From an uncultured Turicimonas sp. (GTDB taxonomy: Bacteria > Pseudomonadota > Gammaproteobacteria > Burkholderiales > Burkholderiaceae_F), in assembly GCA_947854175.1 (NCBI GenBank), contig CANTYJ010000101.1, positions 1 through 58,167 on the forward strand: DNA of 58,167 bases, read 5' to 3'. Both the position numbers and the translations under genes were made by a program. The notes beneath the pieces are model-generated. The model did not search any database. It saw nothing but the letters and a program-made list of their open reading frames with translations, and was not told where the DNA came from. This document shows, piece after piece, positions 37,097-48,700 of this stretch (its first letter is position 1; every line of letters starts with the position of its first letter).

Positions 37097-38499
37097 GTTT
37101 TAAACCTGTTTTTTTAGCCACGGATTTTGTTCTTCTTGGACTGTTGCTGGCTCTGATTTTTTATATTGTCCATGTAATTAGGACCGATGAGTTGAGAATG
37201 CGCTGGAGTTATGTTTTCCGCTCACCGATCGCTCTGTGTGCCATGACAATTCTTAGCGTATTCCTGTCAATTTCGATTCTGGACTCTATTCATTTCAGAC
37301 CAGCAATCGAAGAACATCAGGGAACGACTGTTTACGATATAAAAACACACTCACTACTCGATAAGATAGTCGGAAAAGCTTCAACCGCCGAAGAAAAAAC
37401 GTACTCTGAGCCTTTTGCCACAAAGACATTCGAGAAGATATCCGCATTTAAGGACGGCAAACCGGTAAGAGATTACGAAAGGCTAAATGCGGGCGGAGCA
37501 CATCTTAAAGACACAGATTCCGTTTTAAAGGATATTACGGGCAAAAGCATGGTAGCCTTGTCTGCCGGTTTTGGTCTTAGCCTGCTATTGTGGGTTGTGA
37601 CAGCAGCTATAGCTGCCGTCCGCAAAAAGATTTCTTTGGCAGAGGAATTTAAACAGTTTTTTAAATCCCGTGATTCTGTTCCATATGAATATGTTCTGTT
37701 GGTTTTAACTGTCTTTATTACATTAGGCGCTTTAGTCGTCGTGCTCTGGCCTGTTTATCATGTACTGGGGACCGATCAGACCGGGAATGACATCCTTTAT
37801 CAGGCGTTAAAGTCGTTGAGAACTGCTTTGGTAATTGGATCATTGGCAACTCTGACAACTTTACCGTTTGCCATTTTTCTTGGGATTAGCGCAGGCTATT
37901 TCAAAGGTTGGGTAGACGACCTTATTCAGTATATTTACACCACACTTTCCTCCATTCCTAGCGTGCTACTGATAGCTGCGGCAGTTCTCATGATCCAAGT
38001 GTTTATTGACGGACATGCTCATTTGTATGAAACAGGGCTTGAGAGGGCCGATTTAAGGCTATTTATGCTCTCTCTCATTATCGGTGTAACGGGATGGGCG
38101 ACTTTAGCAAGACTGTTAAGAGCTGAAACTCTAAGAATTTCTCAATTGGACTATGTTCAAGCTGCCAGAGCTTTCGGAGTAAGCCATTGGACAATTATGA
38201 GAAGACATGTCCTACCAAATGTGATCCATATTGTTTTGATTGTCGCGGTGTTAGATTTTTCCGGAATTGTTCTTTATGAAGCTGTTCTTTCTTACGTTGG
38301 GGTGGGAGTGGATCCGACTACCCACAGCTTTGGTTCTATGATCAATGCAGGCAGACTTGAATTGTCACGTTCGCCTGTTGTTTGGTGGAATCTGTTGACG
38401 GCTTTTGCTTTTATGCTTTCTTTGGTTTTGTCGGCGAATTTGTTTGCTTCAGTAGTTCGGGATGCTTTTGATCCGAGATTGTCTTTCAAAAAAGGTTAG
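37093..38499 (+). CDS. Oligopeptide-type ABC permease (DppC/OppC/YejE-like), long form
   Basis: A 468-residue permease; typical DppC/YejE proteins have about 300-350 residues. The core with the EAA loop (LDYVQAARAFGVSHWTIMRRHVLPN) and C-terminal DAFDPRL is normal. The extra length is an N-terminal extension with two to three more hydrophobic segments and a polar stretch (about residues 75-145) before the standard 'GTDQTGNDILYQ' segment. This matches the long YejE-like form rather than a frame error. It sits between the first permease and the ATPase. Confidence 0.9.
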   Translation: MSFKPVFLATDFVLLGLLLALIFYIVHVIRTDELRMRWSYVFRSPIALCAMTILSVFLSISILDSIHFRPAIEEHQGTTVYDIKTHSLLDKIVGKASTAEEKTYSEPFATKTFEKISAFKDGKPVRDYERLNAGGAHLKDTDSVLKDITGKSMVALSAGFGLSLLLWVVTAAIAAVRKKISLAEEFKQFFKSRDSVPYEYVLLVLTVFITLGALVVVLWPVYHVLGTDQTGNDILYQALKSLRTALVIGSLATLTTLPFAIFLGISAGYFKGWVDDLIQYIYTTLSSIPSVLLIAAAVLMIQVFIDGHAHLYETGLERADLRLFMLSLIIGVTGWATLARLLRAETLRISQLDYVQAARAFGVSHWTIMRRHVLPNVIHIVLIVAVLDFSGIVLYEAVLSYVGVGVDPTTHSFGSMINAGRLELSRSPVVWWNLLTAFAFMLSLVLSANLFASVVRDAFDPRLSFKKG

Positions 38500-38503
38500 T
38501 TAG

Positions 38504-40309
38504 ATGTTAGAAGTTAAAAATATCGTCACAGAGATTGATACGCAGGAAGGTTCTATTAAAGCGGTCGACGATTTGAGCTTTGAGATCAAACGTGGAGAAA
38601 TTTATGCTCTGGTTGGAGAGTCAGGGTGTGGGAAATCCATGACAGCACTCTCTCTTCTGAGGTTGTTACCTGAAGCCGGCCGAGTATCGTCCGGCGTCGC
38701 CACAGTTGACGGAACAGAAATTATGGGCCTGCCGGAATCAATGATGAGACGTATCCGGGCCAGCAAAATAAGCCTAATTTTCCAGGAACCGGGAACTTCA
38801 CTGAATCCGGTGATGACCGTCGGAGATCAGATATTAGAAACAATTCTTCTGCATACTCCTTTGAGAGGAAGTGACGCTCGAAACAAAGTACTTGAATGGC
38901 TTGAGAAAGTCGGCATTCCTGAGCCTGAGAAAAGAGTAAAAATGTTCCCGCATGAGCTCAGTGGCGGTCAAAAGCAAAGAGTAATGATTGCTCTTGCATT
39001 GGCAGCACAACCGGGATTTTTGATCGCCGATGAACCGACAACTGCGTTGGACGTAACCATTCAAGCTCAGATTTTGGCTTTATTAAAAGAAATAAGAGAT
39101 ACTGAAAATATTGGAATTCTGATTATTTCTCATGACTTGGCTGTTGTTGCTCAGGTCGCAGATAAAGTCGGGTTGATGTATGCAGGACAAATGGTAGAAG
39201 AAGCACCAGCTGCTGAGTTTTTTAAAGCACCGTTTCATCCTTATGCCCGCACACTTTTAAAAGCGTTGCCGGATGGAAAGCAAAGGACAGACAGGCTGGA
39301 AGCTATTCCGGGCGTCGTTCCTCCCTTGAATACAAAGTTTGCTGGCTGCCGCTTTGCCGATCGCTGTAATCAATGTCATCATGAGTGTTATTCAACCAAA
39401 GTTGAATTGGAAGTTGTAAACGGCCATAAGGTCAGATGCCTGTTCCCGATTGTAGAAGATGTCGAGCTTCCGGGGCCTGTTCAAGCAGCTCAGTCGAACC
39501 CTTTGACAGAAAATCCGCTTGTGACTCTTAAAAACTACAACGTCTGGTTTCCCGTCCGAGGCTCTTTTCTCAAACCCACAGAGTATGTCAAGGCGGTAGA
39601 AAATGTCAGTTTTTCCATCAGAAAAGGTTTAACAACAGCGCTTGTAGGGGAAAGCGGAAGTGGTAAAACCACAGTAGCCAGAGGACTTCTCCAACTTTTA
39701 AGAGGGCAGGCGAAAATTTTTGGTTCCGCCGTAATGGAAGATCTTGAACTGGCTTCTCTCAAAGGAAAAGAGCTTCTCCGGTTACGACAGAAAATGCAGG
39801 TTGTCTTTCAGGATCCTTTCTCAAGTCTAAATCCAAGGATGAGAGTAAAAGAAGTCCTCCTGGAGGGTTTGGAAAGTCTTCATCCGGAAAATTCCAGAAG
39901 CGAAAACCTGGATCGTATTGAATTAATGTTAAAGAAGTGCGGTCTTCGTACAGATGCAATGTTACGATACCCACATGAGTTTTCAGGCGGACAACGACAA
40001 CGTCTTGCCATTGCTCGCGCTTTAGTTGTTGAACCGGAATTACTGATATGTGATGAACCGACGTCAGCTTTGGATGTTTCCGTTCAGGCTCAAATTTTAA
40101 ATCTACTCAACGAGATTCAGAGAGAGCGGGGAATTTCCTATCTGTTTATTACTCATAACTTTGGTGTCGTCCAATATCTTTCTGATGAAATTGTGGTTAT
40201 GAAGTCAGGGAAGGTTGTAGAGAAAGGAAAGGCTGCGGACGTATTAAACAATCCGCAGCAAAAGTACACCCAAGATTTACTTGCAGCCGTTCCACACTTC
40301 AATTTTTAG
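38504..40309 (+). CDS. Fused double ABC ATPase (DppD-DppF/YejF-like)
   Basis: A 601-residue protein with two ABC domains. Domain 1 has Walker A GESGCGKS (38-45), signature LSGGQKQR and Walker B LIADEP; domain 2 (from about 340) has GESGSGKTT, FSGGQRQR and LICDEP. A Cys-rich linker (CRFADRCNQCHHECYS) between them matches the oligopeptide ABC C-terminal motif of DppD. It powers the importer with the two upstream permeases. The 3' end overlaps the recD stop by 11 bases on the other strand. Confidence 0.95.
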   Translation: MLEVKNIVTEIDTQEGSIKAVDDLSFEIKRGEIYALVGESGCGKSMTALSLLRLLPEAGRVSSGVATVDGTEIMGLPESMMRRIRASKISLIFQEPGTSLNPVMTVGDQILETILLHTPLRGSDARNKVLEWLEKVGIPEPEKRVKMFPHELSGGQKQRVMIALALAAQPGFLIADEPTTALDVTIQAQILALLKEIRDTENIGILIISHDLAVVAQVADKVGLMYAGQMVEEAPAAEFFKAPFHPYARTLLKALPDGKQRTDRLEAIPGVVPPLNTKFAGCRFADRCNQCHHECYSTKVELEVVNGHKVRCLFPIVEDVELPGPVQAAQSNPLTENPLVTLKNYNVWFPVRGSFLKPTEYVKAVENVSFSIRKGLTTALVGESGSGKTTVARGLLQLLRGQAKIFGSAVMEDLELASLKGKELLRLRQKMQVVFQDPFSSLNPRMRVKEVLLEGLESLHPENSRSENLDRIELMLKKCGLRTDAMLRYPHEFSGGQRQRLAIARALVVEPELLICDEPTSALDVSVQAQILNLLNEIQRERGISYLFITHNFGVVQYLSDEIVVMKSGKVVEKGKAADVLNNPQQKYTQDLLAAVPHFNF

Positions 40310-42194
40310 TGTTAGCAGGTGGTTTGGTTGACAGAAAATCCTGCAACCGCAAGGTCAACCCTCCCGAGCGTTTTGTTTTGGTTTTGACAGCGAGAGCTAC
40401 GATTTCCTGTGTTCCAAAAATAGTGCAAGTTTTCTTGGCGCGTGTGACCGCCGTATAAAACAGTTCTCTTGTTGCTAAACCGACGCTTTGGCTGTCTTCA
40501 TTGGGAGACATAAAAGGTAAGAAAACTCCTACATTGTCATACCCGGACCCCTGAGACTGGTGAATCGTGATAGCAAAAGCTGTGTCGTACTCCGGAAGTA
40601 ATACCGCTTTGATAATCTTTTGCGTATCACCGATATACGCATTCCACTGACCATCTTCCTCGAACACAAAGGCAACGTCCCCATTAGAGACCCCTAACAT
40701 AAGGTCATTTCTTCGAATAATGATGACTTTTCCGTTATAAAAAGAATTATCGGAGGCATCTTTCTTTTTAAGGGTATTACTCAGAACTTGTTTTTCGCAA
40801 AAGTTATTAATAGCGCTAACGCTCATAGTCCCATTTCTGACAGCGGCAATAGGTTTAAATGTATTTAGAGCTTTCCAAACCTGCTGTAAGTCTTCCGGGC
40901 TTTTTTTCTTGTCAGAGAAGAGAAATTTATTAATAGCTTTGCAAAATTCTTCCATTTGTACTTTGAGCCAAACCTCAGCACCTGCAGTTAACTCCGTTGT
41001 TCTATTAACTCTTGAATCTGATTCATAAATGACATCTTTAAACTGCAAACTGTAGGAAGAAGCTTTTCCATCTCCTAGAAGATTTTGAACAAGCTGTAAT
41101 TGTTCCTTTTCAGGTAGATCTCTGCGGTTAATAGCAGTTGCCAGTTGACCGATATCTGAATCTTTATTGAAACGGTGGCTTTCCGTTAGTACGGTTAAAT
41201 ATTTCTTTAAAGCACCATCCGGTGAAGAAACATCAGCGTAAATAGCTCCCGGTCCAACCGCGGCCAATTGATACATATCACCGAGGATGATCACTTTTGT
41301 CCGGTCCATATCCACTGCATTGAAAAGATGGTATGCAATGGTGCTATCCATCATTGATGCTTCATCGATAATGAGAATGTCGCATTCAAGAGGATTATTC
41401 CGGCCCGGGCGCTTTCCGCTCGATGTATTCGTAGCCAACCACATATGGATTGTATTAGCAAGCAGTCTTTTCTCTTTGGCCGACTTAGTTACCAAGGGAA
41501 AATCATTAGGTCTTTCAATGATACTTTCCAACAAACGGCTTTTTGCTTTTCCTGTCGGAGCTGTTAAGTAAATAACAGCTTCGGGGTTATCAGAAAGAAG
41601 AGCCTCCAACACTCTTACGACTGATGAGGTTTTACCTGTTCCCGGACCTCCTGAGATAATGCTTAGATTAAAGTGCAGAGCCTTTTCAATGGCTAGCAAT
41701 TGCATTTTGTTTGGTTTATCGAAAATGTCATGAGATTTGTATTCATCAAGTTTTTTCAAAGAGGCTGCTGACGGTTTTGTTTCATGGATTGAAAGGTAGG
41801 CCAGATTCTTACCTAAAATCGCTTCTTCGAAAAAAGAGTTATGAGAATAAATCCGATAAATCTGTTCCGGACCTTCAATTTGACTTTTATCGACTAGAAA
41901 GGGACTAACCTGAATTCCGAACAGTCTTTTCTCACTCTTCGCATAGTTGGCGATATCTGAGATAAGTTGACATGACTCGAGCATGCTGATGTATTCTTGA
42001 TTTTCCTTGTTATAGGGCCAAGTGATACAAACACCTCCTTTCTCTTCTTCGGTTTTCCATCCGGAAAGGAGACGGTCCAAAGCTTTTTCAAGCTCCTCAA
42101 CCGGTGCATTCTCATCATTTCTAAGAATTGTTCTAATCAAAGAATTTTTTATACCGATGTAGGCAGGATCTTCTAAAAAGGTAACTTCTGTCAT
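40299..42194 (-). CDS. recD: Exodeoxyribonuclease V alpha subunit RecD
   Basis: A 631-residue SF1 helicase. Walker A GGPGTGKT at 182-189, Walker B DEAS at 277-280, and helicase motif VI-like VTRAKKTC near the C-terminus. The 5'-3' helicase and regulator of RecBCD. It overlaps the recB stop by four bases. The order on the minus strand is recC-recB-recD. Confidence 0.93.
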   Translation of the reverse strand: MTEVTFLEDPAYIGIKNSLIRTILRNDENAPVEELEKALDRLLSGWKTEEEKGGVCITWPYNKENQEYISMLESCQLISDIANYAKSEKRLFGIQVSPFLVDKSQIEGPEQIYRIYSHNSFFEEAILGKNLAYLSIHETKPSAASLKKLDEYKSHDIFDKPNKMQLLAIEKALHFNLSIISGGPGTGKTSSVVRVLEALLSDNPEAVIYLTAPTGKAKSRLLESIIERPNDFPLVTKSAKEKRLLANTIHMWLATNTSSGKRPGRNNPLECDILIIDEASMMDSTIAYHLFNAVDMDRTKVIILGDMYQLAAVGPGAIYADVSSPDGALKKYLTVLTESHRFNKDSDIGQLATAINRRDLPEKEQLQLVQNLLGDGKASSYSLQFKDVIYESDSRVNRTTELTAGAEVWLKVQMEEFCKAINKFLFSDKKKSPEDLQQVWKALNTFKPIAAVRNGTMSVSAINNFCEKQVLSNTLKKKDASDNSFYNGKVIIIRRNDLMLGVSNGDVAFVFEEDGQWNAYIGDTQKIIKAVLLPEYDTAFAITIHQSQGSGYDNVGVFLPFMSPNEDSQSVGLATRELFYTAVTRAKKTCTIFGTQEIVALAVKTKTKRSGGLTLRLQDFLSTKPPANTKN

Positions 42195-45100
42195 CTTCCT
42201 TCTCCTTTGGCTTGAGCGATGAATTTCTCAACAATTGCCTCGTCGTACCCGGACTTCAATAAAGTGTCAACGCATTCCAAAACAGCCTTTTTAGGCTTGT
42301 CAAAATAAATTCCCTGATGAGGATTCGAGGCCCTAACACCTCGCAGGAAGAAGTAAGAAACTCCGCCAAATAGGTCGTAAACATCTTTTTTTCTGAATCG
42401 GCTCTCAAGGTATCTTTTCAGAGCGATGCTATAAATTAAATACTGTAACTTATAGTGTTTCTTATTCATCGCCTCCTCAAGCGTTTCAGAAGTGTAATCG
42501 GAGGGATTATCTGTCAAGAAATTGCTCTTCCAGTCAATTAACCAGAATTTGCCATTTTCTTTAAATAAAAGGTCAATGGAACCAACTAAATATCCGCGTA
42601 GGACTTCGTTGTCCAAGTTAAGTCCGATATATTGAGGATCAAGACGTTGAAGGACTTTACCAAGTTGAGAGGCTGTTATCGATTTTTTTCCTTCTTCTTT
42701 GATTTGATTGGACAACATAAATCCCATCTCAGACATTCTGTTTTCGGGGTGCAAAGAACTTAATGAAAAATCAGGTAATCCGCGGATCCCTTTAACCAGC
42801 AAAGTCTCAGTCAACATATTCGTGATAGCTTTGGTGTGTTCTTCAAGATGGTCTCGGTTTTGTTCGTTGTCCGGCTCAATTGCGTTAAGAATTAGTTTAT
42901 TTCTGACAAAGGTTTCCAGTTTATCTCTGTTTCCTGAAACTGGATCTGCAAGAGAGAAGTCCAGTTCTTCAAGCATGTGATGAAGAAAATCTCCATAAGA
43001 GGCTGCAGACAATTGCAACGGCTTAAATCGAAGGAAATCTTCAGAGATCTCTGTTGCAATACTTTCTTGCGTTTCGTTTTCGACCGGGCTTTCATCAAAA
43101 GCGGGAGATTCTTCCGGAATAATTTCGATACCGCGCGCTAAAGCAGAAAAACTGGTCCGAATCCATTCAGGGTAAGGATGTTTGAAAGCTTTTCCAACCT
43201 CAAGTTTGACCTCAATTTCTGAAGGAATGTTTTTTCTATCCTTTTTCATGGACGCTTCTATATCGGATTGGGTAACTGTAATAATCTGAGCCGATACGTA
43301 ATCTTCAGGAATAAACACGGAGGCCTTGAGCCCTGAAGCTCCTTTCTTCAAGGCTTCAACGATTGCTGGCTTTTCTTTTTCAAATGCTAGAGGCAAACCC
43401 TCTTGCAAGGCTTTCTGAACAATTAAATTATCCGGCACTGCATCTCCGCTAAGTGCTTGAAAAGGTGCGGATTTAAGATATGAGGCATGGATAACCGGGA
43501 AAAGTTTTCCTGTTGCCGGATCCTTTTTTTCTTTTGCATTACATTTTGCCAGTAGAGGAAGTACCAGCAAAGATGAAGCACGAGTCATAGCAACATATAG
43601 CTGGCGGACTCTTTCTTCCTGCATATTGTTGAAAGTTAACTTATTGTCAAACTTTAATTGAGCTGCAGAAGTTTTCTTGGACAAAAGTACTTTCTGTTTT
43701 AAACCGTCAACGATAACCTCTGCTATCCTGGTTTCGTTTTTGTTCGAAGCAGCTGCTTGAAGAATCATAACGACAGGGTATTCAAGTCCTTTACTTTTGT
43801 GGATGGTTTCAATCCTAATCAAATCCGAGTCAGATTCCAGTCGGACGCTATTTTCCTCTGAAGAGGTATCTTGTTGCTTATCTAACCATCTTATAAGGCC
43901 GGAGACTGTTTTAATCTTTCTGTTTTCTTCATGGAGAAGTTCCATGAGGTGTCTGTAATTTGTCAAAGAAGTCTGACCTTTTCGTTCTTTCAAAAGTCTT
44001 TCTTCAACAGAGAGTTGTTTAAATAACCATGTAAATGATGACAGGACTCCTGAGGTCATGGCCTTTTTGTTTGCCTGTTCTATCAGTTCTCTTGCTATCA
44101 GACTGTGTTTTTCGCTCTCTTCAATTTGCTGAAGGGTATGGCCGAATATTTTTGTTGTTCTTGCCTTTGCCATGAGAGACTGAGACTTTGGGTTTTCCAT
44201 GGCCTTAAGGACATTTCTAATTTCCTTGGCTTCTTCAGTTGAAAAGATGCTTTCATTGGATTGAATAATGTATCGGATATTCCTGCTTTTGAGTTCTCTC
44301 ATTAAACTATCGGCATCTGAGCGTTTTCGAACGAGAATGGCAATATCACTCGGTTTTAGCCGTCGGAGAGGATTTCCAAGATAGATCTCATTAGTTAATA
44401 AATAAGCAATTTTTTCAGCTACCAGATAAGCCTCTGTTTCTCGCAGCGCACCCGCTGATTCTTCTTTCTGAAGCTCAGTGACCGAAGTAATGATTTCGAA
44501 AGAAGGAAGAGGAACAAAAGAGTCTTCTGCTTTTTGGAAAAGTGGTAATTTTGAATCGTTGAATTTTACGGGAGTAAAAATTAATCCCGGATTCAGAAAA
44601 GAAGATTTTTCTTTGTTAGATGCAAGAGAAAAATAACAATTAATAGCTGAAACAATTCCGGGTGTCGACCTGAAATTCTTCTCGAGGTAAAGTTGGTTGG
44701 AAATCGAATTTCTTGCATTCAAATAAGTTTGCAAATCCGCATTTCGAAAAGCGTAAATCGATTGTTTTGGATCGCCCACAAAAATCACTGTCTTTTGGGA
44801 TCCGGCATCTTTCAGAAAAATATCTCGGAAGATGGCGTACTGTAAAGGGTCAGTATCCTGGAATTCATCGATGAGAACGGCATCATACTTATCTCTCACA
44901 GAAGTGATGAAATCAGGTTGTCCCAACATACTATCAACTTCAACAAGTAAATCGTCATAACATAACGTCTTGTTTTTCAACTTTAATTTTCTGTATTCTT
45001 CCGGAGCTGTCTCAAGGAATTGATTCATATAAGGTTGTAAACTGCCTTCTTCAAATTGGAGAGCCTGAAGAATTGGTATCCTTCTTGAGACGGATCCGGC

Positions 45101-45718
45101 TTGCTGCAACATTCCGGAAAAATTATCGTAAGAAAGAAAGTCTTTTGCCAAGGCATGATTAGAGATATCTTTAAAAATTCTTCTGACGACTGAATCAATA
45201 GCTTGAACCTTAAGCCCTTCTGTGTCTCCGATGAATAATCCAAACCGTCCTTTAGAGGAGAATGTACACTCAGTAATCAGTCGGTTGCAAAAACCATGAA
45301 TAGTGAAAATAGAAGCGTCATCGATATTCAGGATTGCGTTTCGAACAATGGTTTCTATTTCGGTTAATCTTTCTTTTAGTTCAGACTCTACGATAAAAGA
45401 TTCTTTATCTATCCATTTAAGGATTTGGTTTTTTAGGGTCGGATCTTGTATTAATTCAACTTGCTCAAAGACTGTATCTGAATCTTTGAAAATGTCGTAA
45501 ATATATTGGAGATCCGCTCTTAGACGGTTACGGACTTCGCCAACAGCATTCTTCGTGAAGGTGACGACCAGAATTTTTTGTATGGGAATTTTTTTCTCGA
45601 TCAGCAAACGCAAAATCAGATGCATCAGAGAATAAGTTTTTCCCGTGCCGGCACTAGCTTCAATTAATAACGGTTCATCTATAGGTGTCTTGACAACATC
45701 AAAAATTTTCTGAATCAT
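42191..45718 (-). CDS. recB: Exodeoxyribonuclease V beta subunit RecB
   Basis: A 1175-residue helicase-nuclease. UvrD-type motifs: Walker A SAGTGKT (22-28), DEFQDTD (284-290), GDPKQSIYAF (315-324), and TIHKSKGLEYPVV. The C-terminal nuclease has D1049 in GSID and D1062-x-K1064 in IDWKSN. This 3'-5' helicase and the only nuclease of RecBCD resects double-strand ends and loads RecA. It starts 11 bases after recC. Confidence 0.95.
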   Translation of the reverse strand: MIQKIFDVVKTPIDEPLLIEASAGTGKTYSLMHLILRLLIEKKIPIQKILVVTFTKNAVGEVRNRLRADLQYIYDIFKDSDTVFEQVELIQDPTLKNQILKWIDKESFIVESELKERLTEIETIVRNAILNIDDASIFTIHGFCNRLITECTFSSKGRFGLFIGDTEGLKVQAIDSVVRRIFKDISNHALAKDFLSYDNFSGMLQQAGSVSRRIPILQALQFEEGSLQPYMNQFLETAPEEYRKLKLKNKTLCYDDLLVEVDSMLGQPDFITSVRDKYDAVLIDEFQDTDPLQYAIFRDIFLKDAGSQKTVIFVGDPKQSIYAFRNADLQTYLNARNSISNQLYLEKNFRSTPGIVSAINCYFSLASNKEKSSFLNPGLIFTPVKFNDSKLPLFQKAEDSFVPLPSFEIITSVTELQKEESAGALRETEAYLVAEKIAYLLTNEIYLGNPLRRLKPSDIAILVRKRSDADSLMRELKSRNIRYIIQSNESIFSTEEAKEIRNVLKAMENPKSQSLMAKARTTKIFGHTLQQIEESEKHSLIARELIEQANKKAMTSGVLSSFTWLFKQLSVEERLLKERKGQTSLTNYRHLMELLHEENRKIKTVSGLIRWLDKQQDTSSEENSVRLESDSDLIRIETIHKSKGLEYPVVMILQAAASNKNETRIAEVIVDGLKQKVLLSKKTSAAQLKFDNKLTFNNMQEERVRQLYVAMTRASSLLVLPLLAKCNAKEKKDPATGKLFPVIHASYLKSAPFQALSGDAVPDNLIVQKALQEGLPLAFEKEKPAIVEALKKGASGLKASVFIPEDYVSAQIITVTQSDIEASMKKDRKNIPSEIEVKLEVGKAFKHPYPEWIRTSFSALARGIEIIPEESPAFDESPVENETQESIATEISEDFLRFKPLQLSAASYGDFLHHMLEELDFSLADPVSGNRDKLETFVRNKLILNAIEPDNEQNRDHLEEHTKAITNMLTETLLVKGIRGLPDFSLSSLHPENRMSEMGFMLSNQIKEEGKKSITASQLGKVLQRLDPQYIGLNLDNEVLRGYLVGSIDLLFKENGKFWLIDWKSNFLTDNPSDYTSETLEEAMNKKHYKLQYLIYSIALKRYLESRFRKKDVYDLFGGVSYFFLRGVRASNPHQGIYFDKPKKAVLECVDTLLKSGYDEAIVEKFIAQAKGEGR

Positions 45719-45729
45719 TGTTATTTCCT

Positions 45730-48700
45730 TTATGCCATCTCTTTTCCGGCGAGTTCTATTTCTGTTTTGGTTACTTTTACAAGTGCAGAGATTAAGCGGC
45801 TTAATTCTTCGGGTGCATTTTCATCATTTAGATCATTTTCTTCTATGATTTTTTTGATTTTTTTTGATAGAGAATAAGCCTCGCTGAAGTCATAACCTCT
45901 CCAGAGCATTCCCCCTTTTTCATCGGTCGTATAACCAATGGAATATTGATGGTTAAGCTCAAATAGTGTTGTGTATTGTCTAAGTCTTTTTACAGATGAT
46001 TCTTGCTTTTCTTTAAATTCATCAGCCGTTGGTAATGATAGGAAATCCTCATTAGGATGACCTAGTGTTTTTGTAATGGTCTCCATATCAACGACAACAG
46101 AGTATTTTCCTGCAGCATTGAAAACCATGGAAAGTAATTTACGCCGTAAGCTATCAGTTTTTGAGAACTCATAATCGAAGATTACATAAGCACCGGAGGG
46201 ACTTCTATAGATTTCATCTGATCTTGCCTCAATTCTCTTAATAGATCCGACCGGTGAAGTTAGTTCAGCTGAAAAATCGACAGAAACCTTTGTTAATTTG
46301 AATTTTTTGATGAATTTCCCACGTAGATTGAAAGAATTTTCAACTTGAGAGATGTCACTATGGAGTGCTTCTAATCGAATCTCTTTGATTCCGTTTAGAG
46401 GATTTAAATCAGCTCGTTTTTCTAATTCAGATAAAGAATATCCTCTTTCAAACTGTTCAAAAAGTTGTCTTTTTCTCATCGAGTATGAAAGTGAGTCGGA
46501 CGCCGGTAGCCATAGATAATCGTTTTCTTCAATAGAAAATTCGTCCTGTAATTTATGTTTTTTCAGAGAGTACCGATTGGGATCGACCAAAAAGTTGATT
46601 AGCTCATTAGCCGGTAATTTCCCAAAATCAGAAAGATATGAATCGAGTGTACTGTCTACTATTGGATATCCTGCAATAGTTTTTTCTTCTTCTGAGTAAT
46701 TGCTTTCTCTTGCATATTCCACAGATTTCAATGTTCCACTATTCGGACTGACCCAATTTCTGGCCCCCGATTTTTGGAAATTCTTTTCAGAAAATGAATT
46801 AAGCGGAAGCTTAACTTGTATGTTATCCCATAACTCGGTAGCTAACTCTTTTCCATTTTCCTGCATCAGGGCATGGTGTGTGAAATAGTTCTTGAAACTT
46901 TGAATGACGGAGGATGAGGGAGCTTCATTTTTTGGGTCTGTTCCAATGGTATAGGATAGTATTAGGTATTTTCTGGCAGCAAGCATACAATCCAGAAACC
47001 TGGCTCTATTGTCTTCCCTACTGTCTCTGTCAGCTCTACGTTTTAGTTCAGCAACTCCCATCAAATCAAATTCCAAATGGCTGGTGCTACCCGGGAATCT
47101 GCTGGCTTCATCAAAACCGGCCAAAGCAATGGCTTTATATGGTAAACCGCGGAGATCTGAGACCGAACCAAAAGTAATAGATCCATTTGGCAAAGAAGGA
47201 TTTTTGGTGGCTTTCAAATGAGTTTCTATAACATTCCATAGCACGGAAAATGGAACAGTCTCACCTTCATCTAAACCTTCCTGCATAGCGCCCGAAAGAC
47301 GTTGGAGAGCATTTCGGAAGGTAGCTACTTCTTGTGAAGCACTGTTGGTATCAAAAAAGTCATTTAGCCATTCATTGATAAGTGCATGCCATTGGGCAGG
47401 GGTTCTTTGTGCACCGTCTTTAAACAAATTTTTGCGGGTTTTTTCAAGAATTTCATATAAAGAAATCAGTGTTTTAAACAGTCTTCCACGATCATCGGTG
47501 ACAATATCAAACCCGCTGACTTCATCGCCAAAAACAGGAAGAGTTTCCTGAAAAATGTTTTTTTCCTCCGGACTTATGAAGTACCCAAGAGTTAATCTCT
47601 CGATGGTCTGGGATAAAGTGCTGTCTGAGATTTCCTCGTTGAGTTCTTTTAAATGCTCTTCGGAAAGACCATATCTGAAACCGGCTGAGGCAATCCAGTT
47701 AGAAATAGTGGAAATATCCGTTAAAGACAGATTCCATTTTTCCAGATTGACCGGTAGTTCAAGCCAGTTTTCTAAGGCTTTAGCATCAAATCTGGAATTC
47801 AATAAATGTCCCAATCCCAAAATTGCAGAGATGGTCAAATAAGTATCCGCAACGGAATTACCAATAATTTTGTAAGGAAGCCTCATTTCGTCGGGAAGCC
47901 CTCCCATGACAGCTTCGATCGCCGGTGTCGCTTTTTCAATGTCAGGAACAATGACGGCAACCTCCGACAGTTTGAGATCTTGGTCTTCGGTCAAGCGATA
48001 ATGCAGCCAGTCAATAATCCCTTCGATTTCCCTCGGAAATGAGGGCGCTTTGAAAACTTTCAATGATTCATCAGATTCATCTGCCCGTGCAGGTAATTTC
48101 TCAGAGTCTAGAAACAAAATGGAATTTTGAAATTTATGCAGATAACTGTCTTGTGGGGACTGGAAGTACCAGGCCTGAATATCCTCTTTGGTAAACAACT
48201 GTTGTTCAGGCGATAAAACATCTAAATTTTTCCGAAGCTCTTTCAAGTCGTTTTTGTTTCTTTGGATCTGCGTCTTTTTGGGAGCTCTAAGTTTCTTATT
48301 TTCTATGTCATCAGTTTCAATAATCTCGTTGTCATCAACGTTTAAAAAACGGTACAAACGATCAATCATTGCTCTGGTGGAAGGACTTTGTTGGATTAAA
48401 TAATTTTGGGCAGAAGGATCAGGGGTCAAAGACCAGTCAAAAAGTTCAACCGGTAATGCGTCAAACCAGAATTCTGCGGATGGATTCATGATGTAAAGCC
48501 ATAAATCAGGCGCATTTTTGTCTTCTGCAAAAGCTTTTAGGAATGGTAAAAGTATCGGAGGCAACGAGAAAGGCATAAATAAATGCAAGGATTTGTCTTT
48601 GTCTTTCGGAGAAAAATGAAAGTTCCTGATAGTCTCCGGAATTAGTTTTAGATTTCTTAGGTCCTTTGTTTTGCTTCGTTCGGCAATTGTTTTCCACAGC

